Of a stretch of 64,000 bases of DNA, positions 47,601-53,600 are shown piece by piece (position 1 is the stretch's first letter; each line of letters starts with the position of its first letter). The stretch is taken from positions 3,286,001 through 3,350,000 of the forward strand of contig CM050666.1 of the NCBI GenBank assembly GCA_027574665.1, written 5' to 3'. The notes under the pieces are model-generated. The model ran no database searches, had not been told where the DNA came from, and saw only the letters and a list, made by a program, of their open reading frames with translations. This DNA is from Rhynochetos jubatus. Taxonomy: Eukaryota > Chordata > Aves > Eurypygiformes > Rhynochetidae. The position numbers and the translations under genes are program-made.

Positions 47601-50600
47601 CCGCATGGGAGAAGGGGATGAGCTCTGTGGCCAAGAAGAGTCCTTCAGGACCTGGGCCAAGAAGGTCTTCAAGGTAACCTGCTCCCCTTGAGCTCCAGGG
47701 AGGAGCAGGGGGGTAGGCGGACACGGATACGGAGCAAAGCTGCTGGTTAGAGCTGGATCGAAACCCAGCCTCTCCTTCCCTACGCTGGGAACACCCATCC
47801 ATCACCCTGGCCCACAAGAAAGAGGTTCTCCATATTTTGGTGGTGCTGACACTCTGGTTTGTGCTGAGGGCCAGAGAGTGAGCACTACGCTGAATTCCTG
47901 AGTTATCCCAGATGCCTGGGGGAGGAGGACACCATAAGATGTGCCATGGCCACTGGTATAGCCCTACACCACTGGGGCTGCCTCCTCCATGTGTTCTGTG
48001 AGGTGGGGTGGGAAAAGGGGGGTCGTGGGGTTCAGTCAGAAAGCCCAGGGGTAGCAGAGAGATGCCTGAGAGCCTGGTGCATGCTGCAGGCAGCGTGCGA
48101 CGTGTTCTGCGTGGGGGACGACGTCAACATTGAGAAAGCAAACAACTCCCTCATCAGCAACGACCGGAGCTGGAAGAGGAGCAAGTTTCGGCTGACCTAC
48201 GTGGCTGAAGCCCCAGAACTCACACAGGGTATGAAGATGGGCTCACCTAAGAGGGCTGTGGGTGTGGGGCAGGTGGAGGAAAAGACATAGCGGGTTCAAC
48301 TGGGGGCACAGGGGCCAAATTCCCTTACTTATTCTGTGTTAAATTCCCAGCATTTCAGTCTCGCCTTTCCTCGCCATCACATGCCCAAGGAGCAGTTTGT
48401 GATGGTCTTAGGCCCCTCTGGCTGGTCCCTGTCTGTGTGTGTAACAGAGATGTTGGGATATGATCTGATCTCCCTCCTCCTGACCCCATTTCTTGAAGCA
48501 AAGAGCTGGAAACCTGGGCGCTTTCCAAGCTCACTTTGTCCAAATGCTGCTCCGCTGAGCGTTGCGGTGCAATGGCAGGTCCAGCCCACCGACACCTGGC
48601 CCCTCAGCACGGCTCCTGCAGCTGAGGATCTGCCGCACTGGCTTAGCCCTTCCCAAATGCAGGCGCTTTGCTACCAGCCAGGAGGTACCGGCAGCGAGAG
48701 GTGCATGCCAGCACGTGAGGGCACGTCCCCACGCCTCGTGTGAGTGGTTTTGGAGTCCTCCTCAGGCACCAACAAAAGGGACACGCGTTTGGTTGCCCCT
48801 TGGGGTTTCTGATTCCCCAGGCTCCCTGAAGCTTTGCAGGGCATGGAGGCAGGAGGGTGGTCAAGCCCACAGTCTGCTTGCTGCGGTTGGTGTCAGCCAA
48901 CTCTGGTCGAAGGGGCTGAACCATAGCGATGGCCGACAGCCCTGCAAGAGCCAGAAGCCTTGGCCACGCTCTGCTGCATTGCTTCACAGACTCTTCTCCT
49001 CTGCAGGACTGTATAGCATCCACAAAAAACGCGTCTATGCAGCCCGGCTTATCACACGCCAGAACCTGCAGAGTCCAAAGTCCAGGTAGGAGCTGCAGCT
49101 GCCCCAGGACCTGCAGGAGCTGAACGCACTCGTGGCGCACCCAAGCATCCCTGCACACAGTACTGCAAATACCCTTTGACCCCTGAATGTCCCGTGGGTA
49201 CCATCGTTGTGCAAATTGTCACCAAGGCTGGAAGCCACGTTAACCCGGTGAAGGGTGTTTCTTGCCTTCTGATATGGTGAAATCTCTGCCCCTACATAAA
49301 TGAGCCTGCTGCCTGTCAGCATGAGATGGGTGGTCACACTTGCGGGTTGGCAGGGTGCATGCAAAGCAAGGATAGAATGGCTGAAACAAGGGGTCGAAGT
49401 GCTTTTCCCTTTTAAAAAGTCCCTGAGGGTGAGGCAGCAGCGAGGGGAGGGCATTACAGCGTCCTTTCTCACTCCCCGCTGTGACTTCGATGATGTGCTC
49501 AGGGTTGCACTGCCCAGCTCACCCAGCAGCTCTTGAGGCCAGAGCTCAGCAACGCCCTGAAGGGGTTCCCTAAAACTCACCCTGCTTTTTCTCCTTTCCC
49601 TGTAGCCGCTTGACAATTTTCCTGCGCCTCCACACCAATGGACACCAGGAACTGCAGTACCTTCCCGGGGACCACTTGGGCGTGTTTCCAGGGAACCACG
49701 AAGACCTGGTCAATGCCCTGATTGACAGGCTTGAAGATGCCCCTCCAGCCAACCAGCTGGTGAAGGTGGAGCTCCTGGAGGAGAGGAACACAGCTCTAGG
49801 TAACCAGAGCCACGTCCGTGTAGAGGTGGCCTCTCTCCTCCTCACTCATCCCTTGTGGCTGTTCTTGTAGCTCCTCGGGGAGGTAGGTGACCCCCAGGAG
49901 AAAACCTTTCCCATCTCACTGGTGCATTTGCTTGGATTTGGAGCACCGCCTTCAACCTTCCTCTGCCCAGAGGCATGGCTCATCTGCATTTGGGTGTAGA
50001 GCGTGGGTCTGAGGGGGAGCAGGGCCCTGGGGAGATGTTTCCTTGTTCTTCAAAAAAATTAAAGGTGTTTATATTTGCAGTGGAAGAGCAGTGTCTAGGA
50101 CTTGAAAGAATGGTTGAGGGATCTTGAAAGACCATCCCAATGCTGTATTTCAGGGATAAGTCTGATACCCCACTGCCATGCACAGTGTACCAGCAGATGG
50201 AAAACAGTATTAACTGAGAGTGACGGAGGATGAAGGTGGTGTAGTATCAAACTCATATTTGTGCTCATTGTACAGCGTCTCACTTGTAGCATGAGGCTAG
50301 CTTCTTGGTTCTTCTTTCCATCTCTTTCCTGTCTCAGGGCTGATAAGGGGGAATGAAAGCAAGGATTTGTCCACCTTGGCTCTTATGCTCAGCTGATCCC
50401 ATGGTTGTGCTGGATTTCCTCTTGGCAGGTGTCATCAGTAACTGGACAGATGAGAACCGGGTCCCACCATGCACCATTTTCCAGGCTTTTAAGTACTATT
50501 TGGACATCACCACCCCTCCCACACCCCTGCTACTCCAGCAGTTTGCTTTGTTGGCCACCAGTGACAAGGAGAAGAAACGTCTGCAGGTCCTTAGCAAGGT

Positions 50601-53600
50601 AAAGCCTCAAGGCCTTGGGGACAACCCCAACCTCAGGGCATTTTCATCCCACACTGTGGTTAGGCTGAGTCTCTACCTGTGACAGGAGGGCTCCTCCTGC
50701 CCACCTTCACTGCCACCCACCCCAGCTTTGCCATATGCCCAGTGAGATATCGGTAGAGGCACCTGGCTTGGAAGAGGCCGATGCTGCAGTGCTCTCCTCC
50801 CTCCCTCCCTGGCTGCAGGGCTTGCAGGAGTACGAGGAATGGAAGTGGTCCAAGAACCCCACCATCGTGGAGGTGCTGGAGGAGTTCCCCTCAGTGCAGA
50901 TGCCCTCCACGCTGCTGCTCACACAGCTCCCCCTCCTCCAGCCGCGCTACTACTCCATCAGTTCCTCCCCAGAGATGTACCCAGGCGAGGTCCACCTCAC
51001 CGTGGCAGTGGTCTCCTATCGCACGAGAGGTACCATGCTCATGCAGGGGTCAGTGGAGACGGGCTTGGTGTGGAGAGCAGGGAAAAGCATTAGCATACGG
51101 GAAACACCACAAGGTCTTTTGCAGAGAGATGGTCTTTTTAAAGCCTTTCTACCTGCTGCAGTGACTAGATTCCTTCAGCCCATGACACTACTGTCCCATG
51201 TGATGGAGGATGGCCATCCATCACAGATGCAGAGATGCCAGATGTGGGTAAGGTACCAGCAACAGACCAGCTATGGTGACTCCAAGCTCCACGTGGGATC
51301 ATTTATCTGCCCACGCCAAAGTCCATGTTGCCCCAACTAGCCGGATTTCTGTACCTGTGCAAGCACTGATGTGTCCAAGCAGCCCGGGTCATGGTGTAGA
51401 TGGTCACAGCTGAACCCACTGGCCATTCATCTGTGGCTGCCATGGAGGGCTTGTGTCTGGCAGCATTGCAGCATGATGCTGCTTCTGCCAAAAAGGGCCA
51501 AAGAGCAGTTGGGTGCTTCCTAAGTATTGTGGACGTCCAACTATCCCAGGGCTGGGCTCTGCGTGAACTTGGGTAACTCCACAGAGGAATCCAAGTGCCA
51601 AACTTCTACCACATTCAGGGGTCATGGATGCAGAGGTAGTGAAGGTTTCAGGGATGTGTTTGTGTGAAAAGTAGCAGGGCAGGCTTCAGAAGGGAAAGCA
51701 ACTGGAGTAGTTGGCTAGTATGTCAAGTACAGACCTCCTTCTCCTTTCCTCCACTCCTAGATGGAGAAGGACCAATCCACCATGGAGTCTGCTCCTCTTG
51801 GCTCAATCGGATACAGACAGATGAAGTAGTGCCCTGTTTTGTAAGAGGGTAAGTGGTCCACACAAGGCAAGGGGTGCAAAAGATGGGGTGAGCCCCCTTG
51901 CTGCATGAGCTCTTTGCCCTGAATTCTCCTTTTCAAAGCACTAAAGATGCGGAGAAAACAGGCTGGGTCCCTCTCGGGTGCAGTTCTGTGCTAAAACACT
52001 TTCTTGGATTTCACGTTGTTCTCTACCCCTCTCTCTCTGGATGGTGTCCCACCTTGCTGTGGGCAGAAGAGAGGGAGGAAACATCCTACTTGGGGTTAAC
52101 TGGCATCTTCAATGTGTACAGGGCACCCGGGTTCCACCTGCCCCAGGATCCCCAGGTGCCCTGCATCCTCATTGGCCCTGGCACCGGCATCGCCCCTTTC
52201 CGGAGCTTCTGGCAGCAGAGGCTTTTTGAAATCCAGCACAAAGGTGGGTTGATGCTTGCTCCTCCTGTTTCTCACCTCAGGAGAAACCTGGGCTGGTGGC
52301 GTGGGGATGGGGGTCCAGTCTCCTGCCCAGGCTGCCCCAGCAGAGGCAAAGGGCTGCCTGAAGCAGCGGCTGACGCAAGTGCAGGCCTGGGGCTCAGCCC
52401 AAGTTCCCAAAACAAACTCCATGAAAACCCTCCTGTAAAACTTTGCATGTTTTTATGGCAGAGCTATAGTGCTGGAGTTGCTTGGAGTTGGGAGTTGTTC
52501 TTTAAAGAACATTTAATGCAAATTTATGTAAAACGTGTTTTCCACTGATCATTTAGGTAATTTAGGAAAAAAGAAAGGTTTAGTTTCTCCCCAAAACCTG
52601 CCCAAGCACCCCTGCCATGTGATCCCAGGCCATGCACTGGCTCTAGCAGTGCATTAACTCCTCCGTGGTGGTTTTTCCTCCCTCTCAGTTTGGCCAGGGA
52701 AAGCTGCTGGCAGCCTCTTGCTGGGTGCTGGGGCTGCTGCCAGATCTGGAGGGCAGTGGCTTGCAGAACACAGGTATCAGTGGTCCCTGGGCTAACTGCT
52801 TTCCTGTCTCTTCCCCAGGTCTGAAGCCTTGTCCTATGGTCCTGGTATTTGGCTGCCGACAGTCCAGGATCGACCATATTTACAAAGAGGAGACGCTCTT
52901 TGCCAAAACCCAAGGTGTCTTCAGAGAGCTGTACACAGCCTACTCCCGGGAACCGGACAAACCAAAGGTGTGTGGCGGGCACTGCTCCAGCCCTGGGGTG
53001 CAGCCCTGGGTGGCCACAGCCAGCCGGCACGGTGTGGAGATGCTGCTTCCTTGGCACAGCCACAGGGGCTCACGCCTTGGTTGCATAAGTGTTCAGGATT
53101 GTGCCCTTCCCAGCCCTGTTCCCAGGGCACATCCCCATCCCCATGCCAGCCTGAACACGTGCCCACATTACTCATGCTTAGACCTGGGGGGGGCTGCAGC
53201 CAAGAGGGAGCAGATGAGGAGGAGAAAGGCAAGTTTTCCCAAGCAGGTGGGCAAGGAGGGATGTCACCCAGTGGGGTGGCCCCGAGCCAGTGCAAACATC
53301 TGGTCTAAACCTCCACCACCACCTGAGCAGGCCTGGCAATGAGATGTGTGGGGAAGGTGGGAAAATGCGAGTGCAAAATGATGCTCCGCTGCTTTCCCCG
53401 TCTCTTGTCTATCGTCGCGGGTGCTGCAAGGTGAGGGCATGCTCCCCCAAAGGGGCGTCGCGTTGCACTGGCGCACACAAAGCTGGCCAGAGCGCACAGG
53501 TAGATGGGGCAGAGAACTGTAGTTAATCTCAGCTCCCACCTCCTCCTCCCTCAGAAATACGTGCAGGACGTGTTACAGGAGCAGCTGGCCCACACCGTGT